DNA of 51,438 nt, taken from an uncultured bacterium. GTDB lineage: Bacteria; Bacillota_I; Bacilli_A; RF39; UBA660. The stretch is from contig CAMODU010000003.1 in assembly GCA_946611605.1 (NCBI GenBank), positions 1 to 51,438 on the forward strand, in the 5' to 3' direction. Below the pieces are notes generated by a model. It was given only the letters and a program-made list of their open reading frames with translations. It was not told where the DNA came from and searched no databases. Positions within the stretch are counted from its first letter, which is position 1; each line of letters opens with the position of its first letter. The position numbers were made by a program, and so were the translations under genes. Positions 26,784 to 35,796 of the stretch are shown piece after piece.

Positions 26784-27416
26784 ATGTACGATTTTATGGT
26801 ATTTGATGGCATAGAAGAAACCGATGTCAAAAAATTGTTAACTGAATTTAATGCATTAACTTTACACTATAAAAAAGAAGCAACAATACTTTCTAATGTA
26901 TCTAATACTTCTTCATTCTTTATTATCCAATCAGGTAAAGCTAATATTATAAGATATAATTTCAATGGTACTAAAACAATAATGGAAAGAATGGATAAAG
27001 GTGATATTTTTGGATCATTCTCGGGAACAATTGACGATGACTTATATGTTATAGCTGATACAGATACAGACGTTATAGTATTTGAATATAATAAATTAAT
27101 TCAAAGATCAGGAAAGAATATTGATGCACATAATAAATTAATAGATAATGTATTAAATAAGATAGCTGATAAATTAACTTCCTATAATGAACGTATAGAA
27201 GTATTAACAGAAAAAACTATAAGAGATAAATTATTAAAGTTCTTTGGTTATTTATCTAAAAAACAAATAACTAAAGCAATAGTTATTCCTTATACTTTAT
27301 CTGATTTAGCTGACTATCTAGCTGTTGATAGATCAGCGATGATGAGAGAAATTAAAAACTTAAATGATGATGGTTTAATTGAATCTAAAGGAAGATATAT
27401 AAATCTTAAGTATTAA
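26784..27416 (+). CDS. Crp/Fnr-family transcriptional regulator
   Basis: 210 aa. An N-terminal cyclic-nucleotide-type beta-barrel (about 15-120: FFIIQSGKANIIRYNFNG...MDKGDIFGSFSG) is joined by the dimer helix to a Crp-type winged helix (about 150-205: LSDLADYLAVDRSAMMREIKNLNDDGLIESKGRYINL). There are no cysteines, so it does not carry the FNR iron-sulfur cluster, and the Arg/Ser cAMP-binding signature is not evident; the effector is unknown. GAGGTGAT precedes ATG 26784. Its position divergent from nrdD suggests control of anaerobic dNTP synthesis, possibly with redox or nitrosative input. Confidence 0.88.
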   Translation: MYDFMVFDGIEETDVKKLLTEFNALTLHYKKEATILSNVSNTSSFFIIQSGKANIIRYNFNGTKTIMERMDKGDIFGSFSGTIDDDLYVIADTDTDVIVFEYNKLIQRSGKNIDAHNKLIDNVLNKIADKLTSYNERIEVLTEKTIRDKLLKFFGYLSKKQITKAIVIPYTLSDLADYLAVDRSAMMREIKNLNDDGLIESKGRYINLKY

Positions 27417-27417
27417 A

Positions 27418-27441
27418 AAAAGATATCAAATGATATCTTTT
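27418..27441. terminator. Bidirectional terminator
   Basis: AAAAGATATCA (27418-27428) and TGATATCTTTT (27431-27441) form a stem shared by the rightward regulator gene and the leftward exported-protein gene, with A/T tracts on both sides. Confidence 0.8.
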
Positions 27442-28672
27442 ATTTTTGTAATATAATAACTGGGCGAACACCAAGCATTAAAGAATATCTAGCAGCATAA
27501 CCATTATCACCATATTGATGTGACGAAATTACTACCCACATCAAATCAATAGCACGAAGATTACCAGTATAATATGATGTATTAGATACCCAATCTTCTC
27601 CAACGCATGCACTTCCAGAACCATTACATCCTAATTCACTCATTTCTTCATAAGTTAATAATCTACCACTTGTAATGACACCTTGTCTATTTAAATATGA
27701 TACATAATTTTCAACATATCTAGCTATATTAGCTACATAATCACCATCAGTAATCTTATTAGTATAAATATATGGGTATACTAAATTATCATCATTATCA
27801 TAATATTGATTATTTTTAAAAATATATCCACCATATTCATCATATATTTTACTATTCTCACTATCTAAATAGTATTGACCATTTGTATTAAATGGTACAG
27901 CACCAGGATAAACATTATTAACCTTTGTAGATTCATCACTATTCCATCCAATAGCTAAGCTATTTTGTATTCCTTCTGTACCAGGTTGAAGATTTTCTCC
28001 TACATTCAAATTATACTTAGCAAATAATTTAACATGATCTGCATCTTCTTGTCCTATTACATAAAATTCTTCATCAGCTATTTTTACTACTGAACCTACT
28101 GTATCTAAATCACCTGATATTATTTGATAATTAGGAGTATAAACACCTTCTTCAGTTCTCTCAACAGCACTAGGAACTAGTGTTAATGTGAATTCTATTT
28201 GAACTTCCTTTAATAATGGTTTTGTTAATGTTATTGTTATTGATCCATTTTTTGATGTCTTGGCTGGTAATGATGTAGTATGATCACTTGTTGTAGGATC
28301 AAATCCTGTAAATGAAATAGTATAGTAATCAGAGTAGTCTACTCCATCTACTGTGTTAACAGCATTAAACTCTACATTAACATTTGCATCATATTGAGAC
28401 GAATTATTATATACTGTATAGTCTAATGTTGAACTATTTCCCACAAATGATAACTTTTTAGTAACATATGTTATTTCTTTATTATTTGATGGATTTATTG
28501 TTGCTGTTGATCCTTCTTCTGTTATTGCTGAAGTAAAATAAACATCAAAGTCATTTTGATTACTTCCTACAACAGTATTTCCATTTATTATTAGATTTGT
28601 TGCTACTGCTGCAAATCCAACAGCAAGTATTAATATTAATCCAACTATTCCGTGTTTAGTCATTTTTTTCAT
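27440..28672 (-). CDS. Exported surface protein with GVRPVI-type C-terminal domain
   Basis: 410 aa. The N-terminus MKKMTKHGIVGLILILAVGFAAVATNL is a signal or anchor helix. The next block (NTVVGSNQNDFDVYFTSA...) resembles the N-terminal beta domain of TasA/camelysin-like and other SipW-type secreted proteins, about residues 30-185 of alternating beta strands. The C-terminal part (about 190-410) contains a Cys pair in LGCNGSGSACVGE and ends in SLMLGVRPVIIL, a pattern I associate with DUF6273-like surface domains in gut Firmicutes. Start ATG 28672 with AGGTGAT upstream. It is monocistronic. Function likely surface or matrix structure; not certain. Confidence 0.65.
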   Translation of the reverse strand: MKKMTKHGIVGLILILAVGFAAVATNLIINGNTVVGSNQNDFDVYFTSAITEEGSTATINPSNNKEITYVTKKLSFVGNSSTLDYTVYNNSSQYDANVNVEFNAVNTVDGVDYSDYYTISFTGFDPTTSDHTTSLPAKTSKNGSITITLTKPLLKEVQIEFTLTLVPSAVERTEEGVYTPNYQIISGDLDTVGSVVKIADEEFYVIGQEDADHVKLFAKYNLNVGENLQPGTEGIQNSLAIGWNSDESTKVNNVYPGAVPFNTNGQYYLDSENSKIYDEYGGYIFKNNQYYDNDDNLVYPYIYTNKITDGDYVANIARYVENYVSYLNRQGVITSGRLLTYEEMSELGCNGSGSACVGEDWVSNTSYYTGNLRAIDLMWVVISSHQYGDNGYAARYSLMLGVRPVIILQK

Positions 28673-28746
28673 ATTATCACCTACTATAATTATATATTAT
28701 ATTAATAGATAAATATATCGATTACTCATATGTTTACATATAAAAA

Positions 28747-28768
28747 GGAAGAAGCATTATACTTCTCC
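28747..28768 (-). terminator. Terminator at the end of the heat-shock operon
   Basis: GGAAGAAG (28747-28754) pairs with CTTCTCC (28762-28768) with one bulge, then TTTTTATATG on the minus strand. The stop codon at 28757 lies in the loop. Confidence 0.55.
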
Positions 28769-28981
28769 CCAATCTAACTTTTTAAAGTTATTTTGAATAG
28801 ATCTTATATTTAATCTTTCTTCTATAGTTAATTCTTTAATCTTAATATCATTAATGATTAATTCATTATTAACAATATCTACTTCTACATCATCAGTATC
28901 TTTTACTTTTAACTTAGATAATGTGTTCTTAGGTAATTCTATAGAATATTTATCTTTAATAGCTTTTATAGTCGCTTTCAA
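28757..28981 (-). CDS. AbrB/MazE-type DNA-binding (antitoxin-like) protein
   Basis: 74 aa. The first ~45 residues (ATIKAIKDKYSIELPKNTLSKLKVKDTDDVEVDIVNNELIIN) fit the SpoVT-AbrB swapped-hairpin fold; the tail ends LDWGEV, similar to the toxin-binding tails of MazE-like antitoxins. No toxin gene is next to it: it is the last cistron after dnaJ (12-base gap). It uses a TTG start at 28981 with a strong AAGGAGG 7 bases upstream and no ATG alternative. It could be an orphan antitoxin or a small regulator that now responds to heat shock. Confidence 0.68.
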   Translation of the reverse strand: MKATIKAIKDKYSIELPKNTLSKLKVKDTDDVEVDIVNNELIINDIKIKELTIEERLNIRSIQNNFKKLDWGEV

Positions 28982-28993
28982 TATAATTCCTCC

Positions 28994-30121
28994 TTAATTT
29001 GTATATTTATTATATACTTTAAATACATTATCAGAATCTAGTTTAGTACTATCTAATTCTTTTAATAGTTCTTTTTGTTTTCTATCTAATTTAGTAGGTA
29101 TGATGATTGATGCTATACCAATAGTATCACCTTTTCTACCAGTTTTTTCATCATCTACACCTTTGCCTCTAAATTTAAATTTATCACCATTTTGAGTACC
29201 AGATGGAATATCAGCAATTATAGTACCTTGAATTGTAGGTATTTCTTTCTTACATCCAAGAATAGCTTCTGTAATAGTTAAAGGTATTTTAACATATACA
29301 TCTCTTCCATCTCTTTGATATATTTCGTGTTCTTTAACTCTAAAGTTAATATAAATATCTCCTCTAGGTCCATCAAATAAACCTGCATTACCTTTACCTG
29401 GCATACGCATAGTATCTCCATCTTCTACACCACGAGGAACTCTTAATTTAATAGTCCTTTTATGTTTAACAACACCGTCTCCACCACAGTTAGTACATTT
29501 ATTAGTAAATTCTCTACCTGTACCACTACAGTTTGGACAAGGTGATTCAGATTGGAATATTCCAAATAATGATTGTCTTTGTTCTACAACTCTACCTGAT
29601 CCACCGCATGTCGAACAAATTTTTTCTCCTGTTCCTCCATGTCCATTACAAGTATCACATGCATCAATTATATTAATATCAAATGATTTTTCAGTACCAT
29701 ATACAGCATCTTCAAAATCTAATATGATATTAACTTCCATATCAGAACCTCTAGTTTGTCTTCTACCACCTCTAGAAGATCTTCCACCAAATCCTGATCC
29801 AAATCCACCACCAAATACTTGTGATAATATTTCATCAAGACCCATATCTGAGAAATCGAATCCTTGGAATCCTCCACCAAATCCACCTGCACCTGATCCA
29901 TCAAATGCACCAGATCCAAATTGGTCATATGTTTTTCTCTTTTGTTCATCAGATAATACTTGATAAGCTTCACTTATTTCTTTAAATTTAGCTTCATCAC
30001 CAGTTTCTTTATTATCTGGATGATATTTCTTAGCAAGTTTTCTAAATGCTGATTTAATATCAGCAGTAGATGCTGATTTGTCTACACCAAGAGTTTCATA
30101 ATAATCTTTATTACTTGCCAT
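28994..30121 (-). CDS. dnaJ: Co-chaperone DnaJ (Hsp40)
   Basis: 375 aa type I J-protein that delivers unfolded clients to DnaK and stimulates its ATPase. J domain 1-70 with HPD (KKYHPDNKE), a Gly/Phe-rich linker (about 76-125), a zinc-binding domain with four CxxCxGxG repeats (CDTCNGHG, CSTCGGSG, CPNCSGTG, CTNCGGDG) and the C-terminal peptide-binding domains. Its ATG overlaps the end of pepF by 11 bases. Part of the HrcA-controlled operon. Confidence 0.97.
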   Translation of the reverse strand: MASNKDYYETLGVDKSASTADIKSAFRKLAKKYHPDNKETGDEAKFKEISEAYQVLSDEQKRKTYDQFGSGAFDGSGAGGFGGGFQGFDFSDMGLDEILSQVFGGGFGSGFGGRSSRGGRRQTRGSDMEVNIILDFEDAVYGTEKSFDINIIDACDTCNGHGGTGEKICSTCGGSGRVVEQRQSLFGIFQSESPCPNCSGTGREFTNKCTNCGGDGVVKHKRTIKLRVPRGVEDGDTMRMPGKGNAGLFDGPRGDIYINFRVKEHEIYQRDGRDVYVKIPLTITEAILGCKKEIPTIQGTIIADIPSGTQNGDKFKFRGKGVDDEKTGRKGDTIGIASIIIPTKLDRKQKELLKELDSTKLDSDNVFKVYNKYTN

Positions 30122-31916
30122 CTACTTCACCTTCTTTATTTAATTCAATGAATTTATCTAACATTGAATCAAAATAATTAATAGCTTTAATATACACATC
30201 CTTATCAGTTATATCAATACCTAATGTATTAAATATTTCTATATTATCTTTATCAGCACCTGTTGATAAGAATTTAATATAATTATCTAACATCTCTTTA
30301 TTACCATTTAATATTTCACTTGCTACATATGAAGCAACTGAAATACATATAGAATATGCATATAAATAATAATTCATATAATAATGACTTCTTGAAGTCC
30401 ATGAAAGACCATAATATTTGTCTTTATTAACTACATCTCCATAGTATTTATCAATAGATTTCTTAGTTAAATCTACCATATAATCTTTTGTAATAGTATT
30501 ACCTTCATTAACATAATTATAGAAGTCTTGTTCCATCTTGCCTTCTCTTACTGCACCAAATAAGTTAGATACTATTACATCAAGTATATTTTCTATACCT
30601 TTAAGTTTTTCTTTATTATTTTTTCCATTTATTGCTAAATAAGATGATAATAAACATTCATTAGTTAAAGACGCTACTTCACTTACTAATGATGATACAT
30701 TTCTATATTGTATTGGATTATTTTCACATACATATTGATGATGTACGTTATGACCACCTTCATGAGCAATAGTAGATACAGAAGATAAGTCATAGTTATA
30801 ACTCATTAATATGCGTGAATCAAAATCTAAACCAGATATAGAATATCCTCCAGAACATTTTCCAGGATATTGAGCATAATCTATATAATGATTATCAAAT
30901 ATTTTTTTAAAGTGATTATAATAATCTTCTCCTAATGGTTTAATAGCATTTAAACATAATTCTTGTGCTTCTTCAATACTATATTCTTTATCTAATTTAA
31001 CCATTTCTAGATTCAAATCACACATATCTAATACATCTAAATTCTTTGTATCTTTTAATAATTTAAAATATTTTTGTAATTTATCAAGATTATCTTCAAC
31101 AACAGATACTAATGTAGTATATACTTCATTAGGCATCTTATTATCAAATAACTTAGCGTCCCATGCATCTTTATAATTATGTAACTTAGAATTTGTTATA
31201 TTAGTTTTAACAAAACTATTTAATAAAGTAGCATTCATGACAGCATACTGATCAATTACTTTATTATATTTTTCTCTTACATCTTGTCTTATTGATTTAT
31301 CTTCGTTTTTTAATAATCTTCTAAGATTAGTTTGAGTAATCTTTTCTTCTTCACCATCTATAATTATAGTTCCATAGTCGTGTAAAGAATTTAATAATGT
31401 TTGAGATGCATTTTCATAATTAGGAGATGCAATACATAAATCATTTATAATTATTTCTTTATCTGATGGCAATATATGTTCTTTAGCTCTATAGATATTA
31501 TCTAAGCATTTCTTAAACTCTAATAAGTTAGAATCATCAAATAATTTATCATATTCTTCTTTAGATAATTCCAATAATTCAGGATTAAAGAAAGATATTG
31601 CATTTAAATACTTACCTTCTAATTCTTCAATTTTAGATAATCTATCCATATTTACTGAATTACCTAATTCTTGATCATTTATAACATATGCATATATTGA
31701 TAATCTAAATAATAATGCACATGTATTATTATCCAAATTTAAGAATTCATATAACTTACTAGTATCTTTAGTACATCCTACATATTTAGACAATTCATCT
31801 ATCTTAATAACTAAGTCTTTAAATTTATTATCATATTCTTCTAAACTTGGACAAATATCAGTTAAATCCCATTTATATTTATCAGGTACTTCATTTCTTG
31901 AATTATATTTTTGCAT
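30111..31916 (-). CDS. pepF: Oligoendopeptidase F (M3 metallopeptidase)
   Basis: 601 aa cytosolic zinc peptidase that degrades short peptides. The M3 motif HEGGHNVHH (IAHEGGHNVHHQYV) near residue 390 gives two zinc His and the catalytic Glu; the following DEs-type region and the C-terminal ...YYGLSWTSRSHYYMNYYLYAYSI are typical of PepF. It is inserted between dnaK and dnaJ, unusual for the canonical heat-shock operon, and overlaps dnaJ by 11 bases. A hairpin (31946-31969) in front of it may attenuate transcription coming from dnaK. Confidence 0.92.
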   Translation of the reverse strand: MQKYNSRNEVPDKYKWDLTDICPSLEEYDNKFKDLVIKIDELSKYVGCTKDTSKLYEFLNLDNNTCALLFRLSIYAYVINDQELGNSVNMDRLSKIEELEGKYLNAISFFNPELLELSKEEYDKLFDDSNLLEFKKCLDNIYRAKEHILPSDKEIIINDLCIASPNYENASQTLLNSLHDYGTIIIDGEEEKITQTNLRRLLKNEDKSIRQDVREKYNKVIDQYAVMNATLLNSFVKTNITNSKLHNYKDAWDAKLFDNKMPNEVYTTLVSVVEDNLDKLQKYFKLLKDTKNLDVLDMCDLNLEMVKLDKEYSIEEAQELCLNAIKPLGEDYYNHFKKIFDNHYIDYAQYPGKCSGGYSISGLDFDSRILMSYNYDLSSVSTIAHEGGHNVHHQYVCENNPIQYRNVSSLVSEVASLTNECLLSSYLAINGKNNKEKLKGIENILDVIVSNLFGAVREGKMEQDFYNYVNEGNTITKDYMVDLTKKSIDKYYGDVVNKDKYYGLSWTSRSHYYMNYYLYAYSICISVASYVASEILNGNKEMLDNYIKFLSTGADKDNIEIFNTLGIDITDKDVYIKAINYFDSMLDKFIELNKEGEVDGK

Positions 31917-31945
31917 CTATTAACATCCCTTCATATATAGTTATA

Positions 31946-31969
31946 AAAGTTCTAGTTTCCTAGAACTTT
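31946..31969 (-). terminator. Attenuator-like hairpin between dnaK and pepF
   Basis: AAAGTTCTAG (31946-31955) and CTAGAACTTT (31960-31969) form a 10-bp stem, then only TTATAA on the minus strand. The weak T run suggests partial termination or mRNA stabilisation, leaving pepF and dnaJ at lower level than dnaK. Confidence 0.55.
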
Positions 31970-31974
31970 ATAAA

Positions 31975-33801
31975 CTACTTCTTGTCTACGAATTCTGCTT
32001 CTTGAGCTTCATCAGATGATGAATCATTAGTTGTTGTTTCATTATTAGCATTCGCATTAGCTCCTGCTTCTTGATATACACGTCCAGCTAATTCCATAGC
32101 TTTATCTTGTAATTCTTTAGTCTTTTCTTTTAATTTATCAATATCTACTTTTTCAGCTTCTAATTCATCTTTAACAGCTTTAATCTTATCTTCGATATCT
32201 TTCTTTTCATCATCTTTTACTTTGTCTCCTAGGTCTCTTATAGCACCTTCAGCAGCAAAGATTGATTGTTCTGCATCATTCTTAGCATCAGCTATTTCTT
32301 TTCTCTTTTCATCTTCTTCTTTATTAGCTTCTGCTTCTTTCATCATCTTATCGATTTCTTCATCAGATAAGTTAGTATTATTAGTAATTGTAATCTTTTG
32401 TTCTTTATTTGTACCTAAATCTTTAGCAGTAACATTAACGATACCATTTGCATCAATATCAAATGTAACTTCAATTTGAGGTACACCACGTCTTGCTGGT
32501 GGAATATCTGTTAATTGGAATCTTCCTAATGTCTTGTTATCAGCAGCCATTGGTCTTTCACCTTGTAATACATGTACATCAACAGCTGGTTGATTATCTT
32601 CAGCAGTTGAGAATACTTGTGAATGTTTATGTGGAATTGGTGTATTTCTTTCAATTAACTTAGTCATTACACCACCAAGTGTTTCAATACCTAATGATAA
32701 TGGAGTTACATCAACTAGTACTAAGTCATTAACTTCACCAGTTAATACACCACCTTGAATAGCAGCACCCATAGCAACTACTTCATCAGGGTTAACAGAC
32801 TTGTTAGGTTCTTTTCCTAATTCCTTCTTAACTAATTCTTGAATATATGGGATTCTTGTAGATCCACCAACAAGAACTACTTGATCAATATCAGATGTTT
32901 TTAATTTTGCATCTTTTAACGCTTGTCTTACTTGATTTAATGTAGAATCAAATAAATCTTTATTTAAATCTTCAAATTTAGCTTTTGATAATTCAGTTTC
33001 GAAGTTAACAGGAGCTCCATCAACTTGTCCAATGAATGGTAAACTAATAGTTGTAGATGATGCTTGAGATAATGCTTTCTTAGCCTTTTCAGCTTCATCT
33101 TTAATTCTTTGCATTGCAGTTGTATCATTCTTAACATCTGCATTAGTTTCTTTCTTAATTTCTTCAACTATCCAATCAGATACTCTCTTATCGAAGTCAT
33201 CTCCACCTAATTTATTATTACCAGCAGTAGATTTAACTTCAAATACACCATCACCTAATTCAAGGATAGATACATCGAATGTTCCACCACCTAAATCATA
33301 TACTAAAATAGTTTGAGATTTATCTTGTTTATCTAAACCATATGCAAGTGATGCTGCAGTTGGTTCATTTACAATTCTATCAACTTCTAATCCTGCAATC
33401 TTACCTGCATTTTTAGTAGCTTGTCTTTGAGCATCATTGAAATATGCTGGAACAGTAATAACTGCTTTAGTGACAGTTTCACCTAAATAAGCTTCAGCAT
33501 CCTTCTTAATTTTACCTAAGATCATAGCTGAGATTTCTTCTGGTGTATATTCTTTACCATTAGCTTTAACTTTTTCACCAGATCCCATTAATCTTTTAAT
33601 AGATGCTATTGTATTATCAGCATTTGTAATAGCTTGTCTTTTTGCTTGAGCACCTACAAGGATTTCATCTCCTTTAAATGCTACAACAGATGGAGTTGTT
33701 CTTTCTCCTTCAGCATTAGCTATAACTACAGGAGAACCTCCTTCTAATACTGAACAACATGAGTTAGTTGTTCCTAAATCTATACCAATTATTTTTGCCA
33801 T
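31975..33801 (-). CDS. dnaK: Chaperone DnaK (Hsp70)
   Basis: 608 aa, normal length. ATPase motifs: [36 protein letters not shown]. The substrate domain starts after the linker [18 protein letters not shown], and the acidic Asn/Glu-rich tail ends in EFVDKK. It folds and disaggregates proteins with DnaJ and GrpE. Start ATG 33801 with AAGGAAG upstream, 17 bases after grpE. No separate promoter seen. Confidence 0.98.
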   Translation of the reverse strand: MAKIIGIDLGTTNSCCSVLEGGSPVVIANAEGERTTPSVVAFKGDEILVGAQAKRQAITNADNTIASIKRLMGSGEKVKANGKEYTPEEISAMILGKIKKDAEAYLGETVTKAVITVPAYFNDAQRQATKNAGKIAGLEVDRIVNEPTAASLAYGLDKQDKSQTILVYDLGGGTFDVSILELGDGVFEVKSTAGNNKLGGDDFDKRVSDWIVEEIKKETNADVKNDTTAMQRIKDEAEKAKKALSQASSTTISLPFIGQVDGAPVNFETELSKAKFEDLNKDLFDSTLNQVRQALKDAKLKTSDIDQVVLVGGSTRIPYIQELVKKELGKEPNKSVNPDEVVAMGAAIQGGVLTGEVNDLVLVDVTPLSLGIETLGGVMTKLIERNTPIPHKHSQVFSTAEDNQPAVDVHVLQGERPMAADNKTLGRFQLTDIPPARRGVPQIEVTFDIDANGIVNVTAKDLGTNKEQKITITNNTNLSDEEIDKMMKEAEANKEEDEKRKEIADAKNDAEQSIFAAEGAIRDLGDKVKDDEKKDIEDKIKAVKDELEAEKVDIDKLKEKTKELQDKAMELAGRVYQEAGANANANNETTTNDSSSDEAQEAEFVDKK

Positions 33802-33818
33802 ATATATTACTTCCTTTC

Positions 33819-34352
33819 TTATTCTGATACTTTAACCATGGCAGGTCTAAGTAACTTATCTTTATAAATATATCCTTTTTGTAATACTTCTAATACCATA
33901 TTACTATTTACACCATCTTGCTTTTCAGTAGCAACAGCTTGGTGTATAGCTGGATCAAATTCTACATCTTTTTGATCAATTACTTTAACTTGTTTATTAT
34001 CTAATACTTCAACAAGTTTCTTATATATCATTTTAAAACCATCTAAGAATACTTTATTATCTTCATTTTCCATAGATAAAGCTCTTTCAAAGTTATCTAT
34101 TATAGGTAATAAAGATTTAATTAACTCCTCACCTTCATATTTTAATAGCTTTTGAATATCTTCTTCTCTATGTCTTTGAATGTTTTGAAGTTCAGCATTT
34201 AATCTAAGAACTTTTTCTTGTTCGTTAGCAATAGCTTCTTCTAATAATTTATTCTTTTCTTCTAATAGTTTTTCTTTCTTATTTTCTTTTTTATGATGTT
34301 TTTCTTCCTTAACAACTTCTTGTTGTTCTTCTTGTTTTACTTTTTCTTCCAT
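33819..34352 (-). CDS. grpE: Nucleotide exchange factor GrpE
   Basis: 177 aa. A charged disordered head, a long coiled-coil helix ([34 protein letters not shown]) and the beta-wing with FDPAIHQAV and [25 protein letters not shown] are diagnostic. It drives ADP release from DnaK. Between hrcA (9 bases) and dnaK (17 bases); AGGTGA upstream of ATG 34352. Confidence 0.97.
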   Translation of the reverse strand: MEEKVKQEEQQEVVKEEKHHKKENKKEKLLEEKNKLLEEAIANEQEKVLRLNAELQNIQRHREEDIQKLLKYEGEELIKSLLPIIDNFERALSMENEDNKVFLDGFKMIYKKLVEVLDNKQVKVIDQKDVEFDPAIHQAVATEKQDGVNSNMVLEVLQKGYIYKDKLLRPAMVKVSE

Positions 34353-34361
34353 TTACTTCAC

Positions 34362-35372
34362 CTATTTATCTAAATATTGTTTAAGGAAATTTAATAAACT
34401 AACAACTTTATCATATTCCATTCTTTTAGGGCCTATGATTGCTAAAGTTCCTTCTTCATTTCCTACATGATAATGAGTCTTGATAATAGTTACATCTTTA
34501 TCAAATTCTGTTTCATCACCAATATAAACATTAATACCATCATCATCAGTTCTAATCTTTTGAACTAATTCATTATTTTCTAATTTAGATACCATTTCTT
34601 TTATCTTATTTGTATCATCATATTCTTTATAATCTAACAAATTAGTTTTACCTTTAAATACCACATCTGCATTGTCTACAGCAAAATCTCTAAATGCTGA
34701 TGAGAAGAAATTACATACTTCTTCATATCTATTAATAACTTCTTTAATCATTGGTTTAATATCTAACTCTAATCTTTCATTTACTTTATCAATTGGAGTT
34801 CCTATTAAAGCTTTATTAATGATTTCTGATGCTTGTATTAATTCTTTAAGATCTATATCCTCTTCTACATTTACTTGTTTATTTTCTACATCACCTTGAT
34901 TAGTTACAAGTACAGCAACAACTTTTTTATAACCATTTTCATTAGGACTTGAATCTAATGGAATAATACTTATTTGTTTTAATGTCGCATTCTTAGATGA
35001 ATCACCTATAACAACAGATGTATAATGAGTAATATCACTTATTATTTCCATACACTTATTAATAGCATCAGATACAACTAAACTATTATTATTTAATATA
35101 GTTTGTAGTTTTAATACTTCTTCACCATTCATTTCTTTAGGCTTCATTAAATTATCTACATAGTATTTATAACCCATCTCAGAAGGTATTCTACCACTTG
35201 ATGTATGTTCTTTTTCTATATAACCAAGTTTCTCTAATTCAGCCATATCATTACGTATAGTTGCACTTGATACACCAAACTTATCCATTAAGGATTTAGA
35301 ACTAACTGGTTTAAAATTAGATATGTAATTTTCAACTATGTCTTTTAATATCTCAGTTTGTCTAGAATTCAT
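34362..35372 (-). CDS. hrcA: Heat-inducible transcription repressor HrcA
   Basis: 336 aa. N-terminal winged helix (about 1-75: LKDIVENYISNFKPVSSKSLMDKFGVSSATIRNDMAELEKLGYIEKEHTSSGRIP) and the HrcA dimer/regulatory domain ending in LAIIGPKRMEYDKVVSLLNFL. It represses chaperone genes by binding CIRCE until GroEL becomes limiting. ATG 35372 is used, with GGGAG 7 bases upstream; the frame extends to GTG 35390 inside the CIRCE arm. First gene of the operon, with two CIRCE-like elements over its promoter. Confidence 0.97.
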   Translation of the reverse strand: MNSRQTEILKDIVENYISNFKPVSSKSLMDKFGVSSATIRNDMAELEKLGYIEKEHTSSGRIPSEMGYKYYVDNLMKPKEMNGEEVLKLQTILNNNSLVVSDAINKCMEIISDITHYTSVVIGDSSKNATLKQISIIPLDSSPNENGYKKVVAVLVTNQGDVENKQVNVEEDIDLKELIQASEIINKALIGTPIDKVNERLELDIKPMIKEVINRYEEVCNFFSSAFRDFAVDNADVVFKGKTNLLDYKEYDDTNKIKEMVSKLENNELVQKIRTDDDGINVYIGDETEFDKDVTIIKTHYHVGNEEGTLAIIGPKRMEYDKVVSLLNFLKQYLDK

Positions 35373-35383
35373 ATCATCACTCC

Positions 35384-35410
35384 CTGGCACTCCTTTTCCA
35401 TCAGTGCTAA
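35384..35410 (-). promoter_or_regulatory. CIRCE element 1 (HrcA operator), hrcA leader
   Basis: Minus strand TTAGCACTG, 9 bases, GAGTGCCAG. Against TTAGCACTC-N9-GAGTGCTAA the arms match 8/9 and 7/9. It lies between the -10 box and the start codon. Confidence 0.85.
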
Positions 35411-35414
35411 TAAT

Positions 35415-35443
35415 AATATAAAACTAAAATTAGCACTTGTCAA
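35415..35443 (-). promoter_or_regulatory. Promoter of the hrcA-grpE-dnaK-pepF-dnaJ operon
   Basis: Minus strand perfect TTGACA (35438-35443), 17-base spacer, TATATT (35415-35420). The -35 is inside CIRCE element 2 and CIRCE element 1 lies just downstream of the -10. Confidence 0.85.
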
Positions 35444-35456
35444 TAGGTATTGCTAA
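35430..35456 (-). promoter_or_regulatory. CIRCE element 2 (HrcA operator), upstream of hrcA
   Basis: Plus strand TTAGCACTT, 9 bases, TATTGCTAA; arms match the consensus 8/9 and 7/9. It covers the -35 box of the hrcA promoter. Confidence 0.75.
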
Positions 35457-35483
35457 TTTATATAAAAATATGTAAATAAAAAA

Positions 35484-35504
35484 GAGAAACTTTTTAAGTT
35501 TCTC
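35484..35504 (-). terminator. Terminator after the DUF1292 gene
   Basis: GAGAAACTT (35484-35492) and AAGTTTCTC (35496-35504) around TTT, then TTTTTTATTT on the minus strand. The stop codon is in the hairpin. Confidence 0.85.
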
Positions 35505-35787
35505 CTTCTTGTACCATATCATCATATTCACCAGATATAATCTTTTCAGATATTTTATCTTTAAATAATTGTACTAAATAGTCATATTCTTCTTTAACAT
35601 TAACATCTTTAAGATATTCACCATCTTCAGCATTAATTGCTTCATAGATTATATATTCATTTGTTGGAGTTTCATCTTCTAGTACTCTAACAGCATATAC
35701 AAATCTTCTTGAATTCATTTCAACTTCTTCAAGTAATAAATAATCCTTTTGATTCTCTAATGTTACAATATTTCCTAACTCTATCAT
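35494..35787 (-). CDS. DUF1292 family protein
   Basis: 97 aa small acidic cytosolic protein. The pattern of an N-terminal beta-sheet (IVTLENQKDYLLLEEVEMNSRRFVYAVRVLEDE) and the end ...NVKEEYDYLVQLFKDKI fits DUF1292/YrzB-like proteins of Firmicutes, whose function is unknown. It lies 9 bases after the 1170-aa gene, so the two are co-transcribed; AGGAGG upstream of ATG 35787. Confidence 0.75.
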   Translation of the reverse strand: MIELGNIVTLENQKDYLLLEEVEMNSRRFVYAVRVLEDETPTNEYIIYEAINAEDGEYLKDVNVKEEYDYLVQLFKDKISEKIISGEYDDMVQEGET

Positions 35788-35796
35788 ATTAACCTC

